Shown: positions 1 to 8,468 of the stretch, one piece after another
How the letters are laid out: the number at the start of each line of letters is the position of its first letter
Position numbering within the stretch: the first letter of the stretch is position 1
Assembly (NCBI GenBank): GCA_900542035.1
Contig: UQMJ01000034.1
Location: forward strand, 1-23,385
Length of the DNA: 23,385 nt
Direction of reading: 5' to 3'
Source of the DNA: an uncultured Clostridium sp.
GTDB lineage: Bacteria > Bacillota > Clostridia > Lachnospirales > Lachnospiraceae
The notes under the pieces: model-generated
Told to the model about the DNA's origin: nothing
Databases searched by the model: none
Seen by the model: only the letters and a program-made list of their open reading frames with translations
Position numbers and translations under genes: made by a program

Positions 1-270
1 TTTCTGACTTCCTGGAAATCGGAGGTAATTGCCATGAGTATTTTTGAATATGATGTAAAACGGGAAAAGAAAAAGCTTTTACAGACAGAGCGGAAGTATG
101 CCCGTCTGGAAGGATTAGAGGAGGGAATACAAAAAGGTCTTGCCCTGGGCATTATCGAAGTCGGACGGGAAAGCGGCTGGGAAGATGACCGGATCTTAGA
201 AAAGCTTGAGACGAAGCTGAAAATTTCCACTGACGAAGCCAGACGTTATGTTTCCCAGGCATCGTCTTAA
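1..270 (+). CDS. Rpn-family (PD-(D/E)XK nuclease/transposase) protein, C-terminal part, cut by window edge
   Basis: The reading frame is open from base 1 and ends at TAA 268-270, so this is probably the 3' end of a longer gene. The ATG at 34 has no convincing ribosome binding site. The visible residues (EVIAMSIFEYDVKREKKK..., then a charged EGLEEGIQKG helix, then a helix-turn like ESGWEDDRILEKL...LKISTDEARRYV) look like the tail of the Rpn / PD-(D/E)XK nuclease family proteins common in Clostridia, where a glutamate/glycine-rich coiled stretch and a short helical C-terminus follow the nuclease domain. The nuclease domain itself would lie upstream of the window, so the assignment rests on the tail only. 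Family members are linked to recombination or mobile DNA. A bidirectional terminator follows. Confidence 0.6.
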   Translation, partial: FLTSWKSEVIAMSIFEYDVKREKKKLLQTERKYARLEGLEEGIQKGLALGIIEVGRESGWEDDRILEKLETKLKISTDEARRYVSQASS

Positions 271-325
271 CCAGAATCTATCAGGTTCCCTGCCGGCGGC
301 TTTTCCTGGTGACAGACAGCACAAA

Positions 326-367
326 ATCGGGGACGCCTGCGGTTTCATCCCGCCTGACATCCCCGAT
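326..367. terminator. Bidirectional intrinsic terminator between convergent genes
   Basis: ATCGGGGA at 326-333 pairs perfectly with TCCCCGAT at 360-367. Inside it, CGG/CCG segments can extend the stem. T-rich flanks lie on both strands (TTATTAAAACTTTT on +, TTTTGTG on -). It sits between the + strand Rpn tail and the - strand DUF2264 gene, as expected for a shared terminator. Confidence 0.75.
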
Positions 368-378
368 TATTAAAACTT

Positions 379-2424
379 TTAAATCTGTAAATTTCCTTCC
401 ATTTCCGTATAGTCTACGATCATGGTTCTTCCATCCTTCATTTCCAGGGTTACAGGACCGTAACCGCCGCAGTTTTCCGGATCGGTATAAGAAATCTTCT
501 GAATGCTGAAAATTTCATCTTCTGTAAATTCTTCAAAACTTTCCCTGGTAAGAACCTGACTGATAAATACAAATGGTTCATATGCATACAGCTTATTTCT
601 GGAAGCCTCAGCCACAATTACCAGACTGTTTTCAGCATCTGGATTTGTATCTTTGCTGGACACAATCCGGATGGTTTCCCAGCCGTCAAATACCGTCATT
701 GCCATCTGTTTTTCTCTTCCCTGAGAGTCATGGCCTTTTAACAGAACTGCTTTTGCTCCATCTTTTTCCAGTTCCCGTACCGTTACGTCTCCCATATCCG
801 GAAATCCGTAGGAACCTAATGAAATGGTAAGTCCTGTTTTATAGGTACGGAATTTATCCACACGAACCAGACCTTCGGCTACCGGAAAATCAGCCAGATC
901 CATCACGTGCATCCAATGGCATTCTTCCTCATTGTCATAGTGGAAGAAATTTCTTCTGTACAGCACGCCGTCCCTGCTGCCATGCCACAGCAAAGCGTTT
1001 GGACGTCTGTCAAAATCAAAGGTCTTATCATGGACTACATACATCTGGGACTCCTGGTGTCCTTCCAGGCTGGCTTCCCATGGATATTTGGTGCTGTAGC
1101 TTAGTTTTGCATAACAGCACAGGCCATTGTTGTCATCCCGTTTCCGGATGACCTTTCCAGTGCGCAGCTCTGTCGTCCCATTGTTCTTATGATTGGCCAT
1201 GCAAAGACCAGGGCCATTTAATACAGTCTCGGAAGTCTCTCCTTCTTTCATCTCATCCCAGACGCCGTTTTCCTCTGTTGCGGTCCAGAATGGATGATCT
1301 TCCGGCAGATGAAGGCACATAAACGCTTTTGCCAGCCAGAAGGGGCTCTCTGCACAGCTATATCCCTGCACTAACGGAAGGAACGATTTATAAAATCCCA
1401 GGGTCGGCACTCCCTCATACATCAAATCGTCTCTGCCTAAGAACTGCATTAAGGCTCCGGAAGAAATTCTTCTTGCAAGTCCTGGATTTGCAGTATGGTG
1501 TTTTAAGAACAAATTGCCGTCAAAGCTGGAGGTTGCCGCATTCCGATAAATGTTGCTTCTTCCCCACATATTTACCCATCCGTCTGCATCAAACATCTGA
1601 GGATACGTTTCCATCAGTTTGTTGGAATTTTTTTCAAACTGTGCAGCCAGATACGGCTCGTTTTCATACCCATACCACAGACACCAGATTGGCGCGTAAA
1701 CCTGGAACGCCCATGCAGAATAATAGTCCATTGCATGACCATCCCGATACCAGCCGTCTCCAGTATAATAATTTAAAATTACCTGGGCATGATGGCGCAT
1801 AATGTTCTTGTCGATCGGATAACCATTCATATGAAGGAACGCCAAATCCAGCATATTAAACAGGCGCCAGTTCTGAGGTACTGTATTTTTATGAGCATAT
1901 GGGGTAAGGAAGTCTGCAATTACATCCTTTTCCTCTTTGGTATAGGTATCCCAGATCTCTTCTTTACACATCCACAGACAGATTACCAGTGCACAGGTCT
2001 CAACCGTCTGCTGGTAGGTATTTAAGGTCTGTTTTGGTTCTTCGGTCTCTACCATCTCATCATACCCCAGTACATAATTGGGATCTCCTGGAGTACAGGC
2101 TTTTAAAATCTGCTTTTTATAATATTCCCTCAAAGGCATTCCTGCCACTTTCACATCTTTTTCGATATGAATTAAAGGAGCGGCTAAAAAGAAGCTTCTT
2201 GCCAGACCTTCAAAAATCTCAGCCTGGACTTTCCATGCCGGCGTATGGGCATTGGGATAGGTAATTTCCGTCTCATAACGAGGTACGATTACCGGATCCT
2301 CTATGCTCTTAATATGCTGGAAAATCCCTTCCAGCATATATTTATCTGCGTCAATCCAATGTTTTCTGGTAAGTCCGGTATATGGACTTAACTGATAATC
2401 CAAATTTTTCGGCTCAAATTTCAT
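379..2424 (-). CDS. DUF2264 domain protein, probable carbohydrate-active enzyme
   Basis: A 681-residue cytoplasmic protein without signal peptide. The N-terminal ~380 residues match the DUF2264 (PF10022) pattern: NWRLFNML at 185-192, GDGWYRDGHAMDYYSAWAFQ around 222-241 and MWGRSNIYRNA around 287-297, which form the all-alpha barrel core seen in uronic-acid-acting hydrolases. A beta-rich C-terminal half follows (about 430-681). Start: ATG at 2424 has GGAGGA just upstream. It lies 12 nt after the GH88 stop, so the two are co-transcribed and probably act on the same intracellular oligosaccharide. From memory, some DUF2264 proteins are grouped with beta-glucuronidase-type glycoside hydrolases (possibly CAZy GH154); that is not verified here. 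The substrate is unknown; a uronic-acid-containing glycan is an inference from the GH88 neighbour. Confidence 0.8.
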   Translation of the reverse strand: MKFEPKNLDYQLSPYTGLTRKHWIDADKYMLEGIFQHIKSIEDPVIVPRYETEITYPNAHTPAWKVQAEIFEGLARSFFLAAPLIHIEKDVKVAGMPLREYYKKQILKACTPGDPNYVLGYDEMVETEEPKQTLNTYQQTVETCALVICLWMCKEEIWDTYTKEEKDVIADFLTPYAHKNTVPQNWRLFNMLDLAFLHMNGYPIDKNIMRHHAQVILNYYTGDGWYRDGHAMDYYSAWAFQVYAPIWCLWYGYENEPYLAAQFEKNSNKLMETYPQMFDADGWVNMWGRSNIYRNAATSSFDGNLFLKHHTANPGLARRISSGALMQFLGRDDLMYEGVPTLGFYKSFLPLVQGYSCAESPFWLAKAFMCLHLPEDHPFWTATEENGVWDEMKEGETSETVLNGPGLCMANHKNNGTTELRTGKVIRKRDDNNGLCCYAKLSYSTKYPWEASLEGHQESQMYVVHDKTFDFDRRPNALLWHGSRDGVLYRRNFFHYDNEEECHWMHVMDLADFPVAEGLVRVDKFRTYKTGLTISLGSYGFPDMGDVTVRELEKDGAKAVLLKGHDSQGREKQMAMTVFDGWETIRIVSSKDTNPDAENSLVIVAEASRNKLYAYEPFVFISQVLTRESFEEFTEDEIFSIQKISYTDPENCGGYGPVTLEMKDGRTMIVDYTEMEGNLQI

Positions 2425-2436
2425 GGCTGTCCTCCA

Positions 2437-3636
2437 TTACCAGTAAATCTTCCAGTCTGGTGTCAGAACTCTGTGAAGCGCTTCCATATAGAAGTAGTCT
2501 CCCCAGATTACGCATTCATCTACCCCTTCCGGAGTACAGGTGTTGTATGGAGTTTTCTTGGAATATGTTCCGTGAAGCAGCTGCCCGTTGCTTTCCCTGC
2601 TGTCTTTTACTGCATAGAGATCAATCATTGCCTTTATCAGCTTCTTTGCAATAGAAGTATAATAGGCGGCATCCTCCGCTTCCATATACTTGCTCATCTC
2701 CAGCATACCGCAGGCCGCAATGACTGCAGAAGAAGAATCTCTCGGCTCTTCATCTCCTTCGCCAAACGTCAGATCCCAATATGGGCATAAATCAGACGGC
2801 AGATGCTCTAAGAAATATCTGGTCACTCTCTTAAAATACCCAATATATTCTTTTCTTCCAGTGTAGCGATAGCCAACGGCGGTGCCGTATACGCCCCATG
2901 CCTGTCCTCTTGCCCATGCAGATCCGTCCTTATATCCCTGACAGGTTGCACCATGATCCGCAGCTCCGGTCTCTGGATTCATGAAAAACGTATGCCAGGT
3001 AGAATCATCCTCGCGGATTACATTTGCCAGGGCGGTATGAATATGCTTTTCTGCAATTTCTCTATATTTGGGATCGCCGCTTTCCTCTGTTGCCCAGTAA
3101 AGAAGCGGTAAATTTAACAGGCAGTCAATAATAAAACGGTAGTTATCTTTTGCCCCCATGGTTCCCCATGCCTGGATAAATTCTCCTACTGGCTGGAAAC
3201 GGCTGATTAACTGATCCGCTGCTTTTAAAGCGGCTTCTTTTCCTTCCTTTGAACCAGTCAGTTTATACGCTGCCACACAGGATGGGCTGTAAAGGAATCC
3301 CATATCGTGGTGATCCACTTCTACATGATTAAGGATTCTTTCCATAAACGAAGCTACCTGGACATCTCCCGCCTTACGGAATGCTTCTTTCTGGGCTTCA
3401 TTGCCTGCATTTTCGTAAGCCAGCCAGATTTCTCCCGTCCAGAATCCGGTCGTCCAGTTTACGTTTGCTCCTGGTTTATAAAAATTATCAAAGCTATTCG
3501 CGCCAGGAAATTTGTCAGTAAATTCCGGAAGATTTTTCTCCACCTGGGATACGGCAAATTTCATTGCTTCTCTCATCTCAGCTTCATTGGCTTCCGGATA
3601 GTTTGCAAGATCTTCCATTTTGATCCATTTGCTCAT
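2437..3636 (-). CDS. ugl: GH88 unsaturated glucuronyl hydrolase
   Basis: A 399-residue cytoplasmic enzyme of glycoside hydrolase family 88, which removes the unsaturated uronic acid left at the non-reducing end of oligosaccharides by polysaccharide lyases. Recognisable blocks: NWTTGFWTG at 60-68, DHHDMGFLYS at 109-118 and FIIDCLLNLPLLYWA around 168-182. The aspartates D111 and D171 are spaced as the catalytic pair of Bacillus UGL (D88/D149). Also present: GYKDGSAWARGQAWGVYG and PRDSSSAVIAACGMLEM. The length is normal for the family. Start: ATG preceded by AGGGGGAAAG. It is first of a two-gene unit with the DUF2264 gene. No lyase, PTS or ABC transporter lies in the window, so the natural glycan (glycosaminoglycan, pectin-type or plant glucuronan) cannot be chosen. 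The symbol is by family only. Confidence 0.9.
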   Translation of the reverse strand: MSKWIKMEDLANYPEANEAEMREAMKFAVSQVEKNLPEFTDKFPGANSFDNFYKPGANVNWTTGFWTGEIWLAYENAGNEAQKEAFRKAGDVQVASFMERILNHVEVDHHDMGFLYSPSCVAAYKLTGSKEGKEAALKAADQLISRFQPVGEFIQAWGTMGAKDNYRFIIDCLLNLPLLYWATEESGDPKYREIAEKHIHTALANVIREDDSTWHTFFMNPETGAADHGATCQGYKDGSAWARGQAWGVYGTAVGYRYTGRKEYIGYFKRVTRYFLEHLPSDLCPYWDLTFGEGDEEPRDSSSAVIAACGMLEMSKYMEAEDAAYYTSIAKKLIKAMIDLYAVKDSRESNGQLLHGTYSKKTPYNTCTPEGVDECVIWGDYFYMEALHRVLTPDWKIYW

Positions 3637-3743
3637 AGGTCTTTCCCCCTGTATTCGGATTATTTGTAAAGCATTTTTTCATTTCTTACTAAATTTATCA
3701 CAAAATCCTGGCTTTTTACATATATAATTTTCTATATTTCTTG

Positions 3744-5111
3744 TTATTTTTTACTCTCTTTGGAAAAGAACCGGTCAAAAAGAGCTTTCTTTCCAATAAT
3801 AAATGCACAGACTGCGCCAAAAAGTTCTGCTGCCGGAAAAGACAGCCATACTCCGTCCAGGCCGATTGCGGCAGCCAGTCCGAATGCAAAGGCCGGTACA
3901 AATACCAGCTGACGTAAAAAAGTAATCAGAAGGGAATATATTCCCTGTCCAAACGCCTCAAAGACACCTGAAAGTACAACTGCAAACGCGGATAATACAA
4001 AGCTGACGCTGATAATTTTCAAAGCGGAGACTCCCATGGAAATCATCGCCTCTTCCTGACTGAACACCTCCATAATCGGCCGGCCAAATCCGATAAACAG
4101 CAGCATTCCGATTGCCATAATTCCCCCTACAATGTTTAAAGAAGCTTTCATTACCTGACGAATCCGGTCTTTGTTTCCCGCTCCGTAATTATAGCTGATA
4201 ATTGGACGCATTCCCTGAATCAGGCCGGAAGCCGGCATATTGACAAAGCTCTGAAGCTTAAAATAAACGCCGAATACCGCAACGGCGGTCTGGGAAAACT
4301 GCATCAGAAGGCCATTTAAAATTCCTACCAGAGTAGACGGCACTGCAGTTACAACAGCGGATGGAATGGCAATCATATACAGTTCTTTTACTTTGCCTTT
4401 TGAGAAATGGAAATTTTTCCAATCTACTTTTACTGGAAGATTACTTTTTCTCAGCCAGATAACGGCTAACAGGCAGGCGCTCATCTGTCCGATAATCGTC
4501 GCAATTGCCGCGCCCTGTACCCCCATTGCTGGAATTCCGAAATAGCCAAAAATGAAAATAGGATCCAGCACGATGTTAATGATGGCTCCTACTGCCTGAA
4601 GAACCATTGGAACTACCATATTTCCTACTGCCTGGAAGATTTTTTCGATTGAAATGTGGAAAATGCTTCCAAAGGCAAGGCAGATAACAATACGGCAGTA
4701 CTCCGTTCCCCACTGAATTACCTGGCTGTCTGTGGTAAACATCTGGATAAACGGCCTGGTAAAAAACAATCCCAGAATTACAAACAGCAGAGAGTGAAGT
4801 CCTGCTAACAGCATTCCATGAGAAGCGCTGGAGTTGGCATCTGCCTTCTTTCCTGCCCCCAGGTTACGGGCAATGCTGGCATTCATGCCGACGCCTAAGC
4901 CTACCGCCAGGGCCAGTACCAGATTCTGCATCGGAAACGCCAGTGAAACGGCTGTCAGTGCATCTTCTCCCAGCTTTGCTACGAAAATACTGTCCACTAC
5001 ATTGTACATGGACTGAATCAGCATGGAAATCATAGGCGGAAGCGACATAGTAATCAGCAATGGGTAGACTTTTCTGGTTCCCATTGGATTTGCCTGGGCA
5101 TCTTGGTTCAT
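3744..5111 (-). CDS. MATE family multidrug/cation antiporter
   Basis: A 455-residue integral membrane protein with the twelve-helix, two-fold-repeat layout of MATE exporters (MatE domain twice). Typical segments: NPMGTRKVYPLLITMSLPPM at the N-terminus, QSMYNVVDSIFVAKLGEDALTAVSLAFP in the first helices, NASIARNLGAGKKADAN after helix 2-3, and the matching GLIQGMRPIISYNYGAGNKDRI in the second half. MATE proteins exchange Na+ or H+ for cationic drugs or metabolites at the cytoplasmic membrane; the substrate cannot be read from sequence. Start: ATG 5109-5111 preceded by AAAGGAG. A hairpin plus seven-T run ends only a few bases before this Shine-Dalgarno sequence, so the gene may be controlled by attenuation (see the finding on 5132-5188). 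It lies 107 nt upstream of the GH88 gene on the same strand. Confidence 0.9.
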   Translation of the reverse strand: MNQDAQANPMGTRKVYPLLITMSLPPMISMLIQSMYNVVDSIFVAKLGEDALTAVSLAFPMQNLVLALAVGLGVGMNASIARNLGAGKKADANSSASHGMLLAGLHSLLFVILGLFFTRPFIQMFTTDSQVIQWGTEYCRIVICLAFGSIFHISIEKIFQAVGNMVVPMVLQAVGAIINIVLDPIFIFGYFGIPAMGVQGAAIATIIGQMSACLLAVIWLRKSNLPVKVDWKNFHFSKGKVKELYMIAIPSAVVTAVPSTLVGILNGLLMQFSQTAVAVFGVYFKLQSFVNMPASGLIQGMRPIISYNYGAGNKDRIRQVMKASLNIVGGIMAIGMLLFIGFGRPIMEVFSQEEAMISMGVSALKIISVSFVLSAFAVVLSGVFEAFGQGIYSLLITFLRQLVFVPAFAFGLAAAIGLDGVWLSFPAAELFGAVCAFIIGKKALFDRFFSKESKK

Positions 5112-5131
5112 AATCTTTTTCTCCTTTCATC

Positions 5132-5188
5132 AAAAAAAGGCTTTAGATTGTGTACCATTTAAATCAGAAACGGTATAAATCTATAGCC
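5132..5188 (-). terminator. Intrinsic terminator or attenuator abutting the MATE ribosome binding site
   Basis: Read on the minus strand, GGCT-TAGATT (5188-5178) pairs with AATCTA-AGCC (5149-5139) across one mismatch, with an inner TACC...GGTA stem and TTT/AAA pairs. A run of seven Ts (5138-5132) follows directly. This is a normal terminator shape and could end the EAL-protein transcript. Its T-run is only about 5 nt from the MATE Shine-Dalgarno sequence, leaving no room for a promoter downstream of it. Confidence 0.65.
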
Positions 5189-5232
5189 TTTTAAAAAGCG
5201 GTTTATTTCTTTTAACTAAATGCTACTGGATT

Positions 5233-7407
5233 TTAACACTCATTTTCCTGAATGTCAAGAGTATTGTCCATCCATGTTTCAAACTCCTCTGCTGTTAATG
5301 GTTTGGAATATACATATCCCTGAATCAGGTCGCATCCCATTTCCTGCAGGGCCGCAACCTGTTCTTTTTCTTCAATTCCTTCTGCTACCACACAAATCTG
5401 TAAGCTGTGGGCAAGATCGATGATTGTTTTCACAATTTTTCTGGACTTTTCATTTTCATTCATAAAAAAGGTTCTGTCCAGCTTTAAGGTATCAATCTCA
5501 AACTCCTTTAACAAAGAAAGGCTGGAATATGCTACTCCAAAGTCATCCAAGGCTACCCGAAATCCGCAGGCCCGAAAGTTATTTAAGATTTCCCTGAACA
5601 TTGCCGTCTGGTTTACGTCCATAAAAACCGTTTCCGTCAGTTCAATTTCAATGATTCCGTCCGGAATCTGATACCGTTCTTTTATCTCCTGATACTGCTT
5701 CCAAACATTCCCGCCAACGCTCTTTAAGTGAAAGCGGGAGATGTTTACAGAAATTCTGGATACGTTTTTCTTCTCTTGGATCCATCGTGAAATCAGTCTG
5801 CAGACTTCTTCAAACACATATAAATCCAGCTTACAGATATTCTCATTTTTTTCAAATAACGGGATAAACTGGGCAGGCTGGATTAGTCCCCGCTCTGGGT
5901 GCAGCCAGCGGACCAGAGCTTCTGCCTGGCAGGTTTCCCTGGAGAATGGTGCAGCCTTGGGCTGAAAACAAATGTTAAATTCCTTATTTTTTATCGCTTC
6001 TTCAAACTGATGATTCAGTTGAATTTCTTCGTCTATTTTTCTTTGAACCTCTTCATTATAAAATTCGCAGACATTTATTCTCGTATTCTGCTTTTCTGCA
6101 TAAGAAGCATTGCTAAGAGCCAACGACATTTCCTTAGACGTGTCCAGCCTGCAGCACCCGATAGTAAAATTCAGGGTGTAACAGCCAAATTTCTTGCTAA
6201 TGGTATCGTTCATGGTTCCAATCATATCTGCTATCCGTTCTGCAATGCACCGATCTGAATTTTCTTTTAAAAGCAGCATAAAATGATCCATATTGCTCCG
6301 GCATACCAGCTCGCCCTGTCTTAATTTTCCAGATACGACGCTGTGAATAAACTGCAGGGTTCTGTTTCCTGTCTCTTCTCCCCACAATTCATTCATATAC
6401 CGGAAGTTGCAGACATTCAGGCAGACAATGGCATAGTTTTTCCGGTTATTTTTATTCATGTACGAATTTCCAAGTTTCAAAAAACCTGCCCGATTATAAC
6501 CGCCTGTTAACGGATCTTTTAAAAATACCTGCTCTCTCTTCTTTGCATTCCTTTTTAAGAAGTAAATGCTCGCGGCTAAAATTACCAGTTCTGCCAGAAT
6601 CAGTCCCAGATAAATCTGGATATATCCGGACATCCGGCGCATCAGAGTATCCAGATGAATCAATGAAATCTGGATCCATTCCGTCTGTTCAACCGGCTGG
6701 GCGCAGGCAAATTTTTTACCAATTTTAATATTTCTTTGATAATCTGCTTTTTTCAGTTCTTCTAATAATTCTGGAATCTCCTGTCTCTGGATAATCGACT
6801 TTACTCCCTGCTCCAGCATCAGAATCTCTTCCTTTTCCGGATCCAGTAAAATGCGGATTCCCGTTTTCCAATTATCCGATTTTTTAACCAGGGAATGAAG
6901 CTCCCGATAGCTCTGAGCTCCAATTACTATACGCTCTGCCTGTCCATTCTTCCAGACCGGCGCAGAAAACAGGATGCTCTTTGTTTCCAGAAATGACACC
7001 ATGGGTTTTTCCCACACTTCTGGATTTTTCTCTATCCACTGTGTCAGTTCTGAACCATCTCCCAAAATTTCCAGACGATTATCTGCTGTTTTTGTAACTA
7101 CAACCAGATGATCCAGTTCCATTGCTTTCGCTTTTCTTTCCAGCATTTCTTCTGTCAGAGGAATTTCCGGCATACGGCTTAAAGAATCTGCAAAATCTGC
7201 CACAAATTCCTGGCCTGACTCTAATTGGAAGGAAATATGATTTGATAATTGCTCATTGTTATTCACAATATACTGCTTTACCAAATCTTCCATTTTCCCA
7301 TTTAATACCATTGTATTGGTAAAAAAGCCGATTACAATAATAAATACGGCTATGATTGCCGCCCATGCAAAACCGCTCTGCTTTTTTACGTATTTCATCG
7401 TTCTCAT
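5233..7407 (-). CDS. Membrane c-di-GMP phosphodiesterase: sensor + degenerate GGDEF + EAL
   Basis: 724 residues. A transmembrane helix (about 13-34), an extracytoplasmic sensor region (about 35-262) and a second helix (about 263-284) precede a GGDEF domain (about 296-450) and an EAL domain (about 466-715). The GGDEF signature is replaced by SNMDH at 371-375 (RSNMDHF), so cyclase activity is unlikely. The EAL domain keeps the catalytic set: EAL at 496-498, N555 in SVNIS, E589/E592 in ELTE, D621-D622 in ALDDFG, K642 in LKLD, E676 in AEGIE and Q696 in QGY. It therefore should hydrolyse c-di-GMP in response to an outside signal, with the GGDEF domain perhaps acting as an allosteric site. The annotated ATG at 7407 is only 2 nt from AGGA; the ATG three codons later (7398) is better spaced. 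Confidence 0.9.
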   Translation of the reverse strand: MRTMKYVKKQSGFAWAAIIAVFIIVIGFFTNTMVLNGKMEDLVKQYIVNNNEQLSNHISFQLESGQEFVADFADSLSRMPEIPLTEEMLERKAKAMELDHLVVVTKTADNRLEILGDGSELTQWIEKNPEVWEKPMVSFLETKSILFSAPVWKNGQAERIVIGAQSYRELHSLVKKSDNWKTGIRILLDPEKEEILMLEQGVKSIIQRQEIPELLEELKKADYQRNIKIGKKFACAQPVEQTEWIQISLIHLDTLMRRMSGYIQIYLGLILAELVILAASIYFLKRNAKKREQVFLKDPLTGGYNRAGFLKLGNSYMNKNNRKNYAIVCLNVCNFRYMNELWGEETGNRTLQFIHSVVSGKLRQGELVCRSNMDHFMLLLKENSDRCIAERIADMIGTMNDTISKKFGCYTLNFTIGCCRLDTSKEMSLALSNASYAEKQNTRINVCEFYNEEVQRKIDEEIQLNHQFEEAIKNKEFNICFQPKAAPFSRETCQAEALVRWLHPERGLIQPAQFIPLFEKNENICKLDLYVFEEVCRLISRWIQEKKNVSRISVNISRFHLKSVGGNVWKQYQEIKERYQIPDGIIEIELTETVFMDVNQTAMFREILNNFRACGFRVALDDFGVAYSSLSLLKEFEIDTLKLDRTFFMNENEKSRKIVKTIIDLAHSLQICVVAEGIEEKEQVAALQEMGCDLIQGYVYSKPLTAEEFETWMDNTLDIQENEC

Positions 7408-7455
7408 TTTCCTATTGCTTTGTTCTGCAAACTCTTTCTTTTCATACCATTATAA

Positions 7456-7475
7456 AGGGGGTGTCTCCACCCCCT
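7456..7475 (-). terminator. Intrinsic terminator after the lipase-like gene
   Basis: AGGGGGTG (7456-7463) and CACCCCCT (7468-7475) form a perfect 8-bp stem with a 4-nt loop. On the minus strand it is followed by TTTATAAT. It begins 10 nt past the stop codon of the hydrolase gene, so it is that gene's terminator, although the T-run is short. Confidence 0.75.
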
Positions 7476-7484
7476 GATACGGCT

Positions 7485-8288
7485 CTAAATCCTCTGCTTC
7501 ATCCAGCTGACTGCGTCTCCAATGACTTCATCCCTGCAATATTCATTAAAAATTTCATGAAACAGACCGCCGTAAATCTTCATCTGTTTGTCCTTTGACG
7601 CCGCAGTCTTAAAAAACTGATAGGTATCTTCCACGCTTACCAGTCCGTCCTTCTCGCCGTGAAGCATTAGTACCGGATAAGCAAATCCGGCTTCTTTTTC
7701 TTTGAACCACTCCAGTCCATCACAGATTGCATAGCACAATCCAGTAGTAAACGTCTGGGTATTATACGGATCTTTTCCATACCAGTCCACAACTTCTGCG
7801 ACTGAGCATACGCCTGCGCCCAGCTGGTTTGGAAGCTTCGTATGTGGATCCAGTCCCTTTTCTACGCCCCTGATTAAATTGCCGTTGTCATGGGTCAGGG
7901 CGCCGCTGGTAATGATTCCTTTCAATTTTTTATCTGGATATTTCACTCCATACAGGGAAACGGTAAAGCCGCCCATGCTGTGTCCCAGCAAAAATATTGG
8001 TACATCCGGATTTTCTGCAATGGCCATATCTACCACTACATTGGTATCGTCTAACAACTGGTTAAAATCGGAATAATACGTTCTCTCTCCCTCAGATCTG
8101 CCATGTCCCCGATGGTCAAACCGATAAGTCCCGATTCCAGCATCATGGAATATCCCTGCCAGATAATCATATCTGCCCTGGTGTTCGCACAAACCATGCA
8201 CAATAACGGCCACTGCCTTCCGGTTTTTTGGTACTTCTTTGTTTAAATACAGTTTCATTCCGTCAAATGAAGTAATCATTTCTCCCAT
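7485..8288 (-). CDS. Alpha/beta hydrolase, monoacylglycerol-lipase-like (Hydrolase_4 / S33 type)
   Basis: 267 residues, soluble, no signal peptide. It has the alpha/beta-hydrolase layout of monoacylglycerol lipases: oxyanion-side HGLCEHQGRY at 31-40, FDHRGHGRSEG at 58-67, nucleophile S104 in GHSMGG, acid D214 in HGEKDGLV and histidine H244 in GGLFHEIFNE. These fit an esterase or lysophospholipase acting on small acyl esters in the cytoplasm; the true substrate is not shown by the sequence. Start: ATG at 8288 with AGGAGG eight bases upstream. A strong promoter (8328-8356) and a terminator (7456-7475) bracket it, so it is most likely a monocistronic gene, divergent from the CcdA-TlpA fusion. 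Confidence 0.88.
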   Translation of the reverse strand: MGEMITSFDGMKLYLNKEVPKNRKAVAVIVHGLCEHQGRYDYLAGIFHDAGIGTYRFDHRGHGRSEGERTYYSDFNQLLDDTNVVVDMAIAENPDVPIFLLGHSMGGFTVSLYGVKYPDKKLKGIITSGALTHDNGNLIRGVEKGLDPHTKLPNQLGAGVCSVAEVVDWYGKDPYNTQTFTTGLCYAICDGLEWFKEKEAGFAYPVLMLHGEKDGLVSVEDTYQFFKTAASKDKQMKIYGGLFHEIFNEYCRDEVIGDAVSWMKQRI

Positions 8289-8327
8289 AAATGTAACCTC
8301 CTTTTTAATAAAACCCCATTTTTCTTT

Positions 8328-8356
8328 ATTATAAATCGTCCGTTTTCCATAGTCAA
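8328..8356 (-). promoter_or_regulatory. Sigma-A type promoter for the lipase-like gene
   Basis: On the minus strand TTGACT (8356-8351) is separated by 17 nt from a perfect TATAAT (8333-8328), about 40 nt ahead of the start codon at 8288. Confidence 0.8.
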
Positions 8357-8390
8357 ACAGATTTGAAGATTTCCGTTTTCAAGAAAAAAA

Positions 8391-8443
8391 TAGACTTTTC
8401 TCCTGAATTATGGTAGAGTAAATCAACTATTTTAATCAAATAG
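8391..8443 (+). promoter_or_regulatory. Probable promoter and small palindrome ahead of the CcdA-TlpA gene
   Basis: TAGACT (8391-8396), 17 nt, then TAGAGT (8414-8419) resembles a weak sigma-A promoter. Just downstream of it CTATTT (8427-8432) and AAATAG (8438-8443) form a palindrome with a 5-nt centre, which could be an operator; that role is a guess. Confidence 0.45.
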
Positions 8444-8468
8444 ATTTATCAAACAGAAAGGATTTTTT

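Noticed and set aside
3663..3690. TGTAAAGC...TTTCA as a catabolite-control (cre) site for the GH88 operon
   Set aside because: Spacing and central CG do not match the cre consensus.
7449..7454. TATAAT on the minus strand as promoter of the EAL gene
   Set aside because: It lies in the T-rich tail of the preceding terminator and has no -35 at a useful distance.
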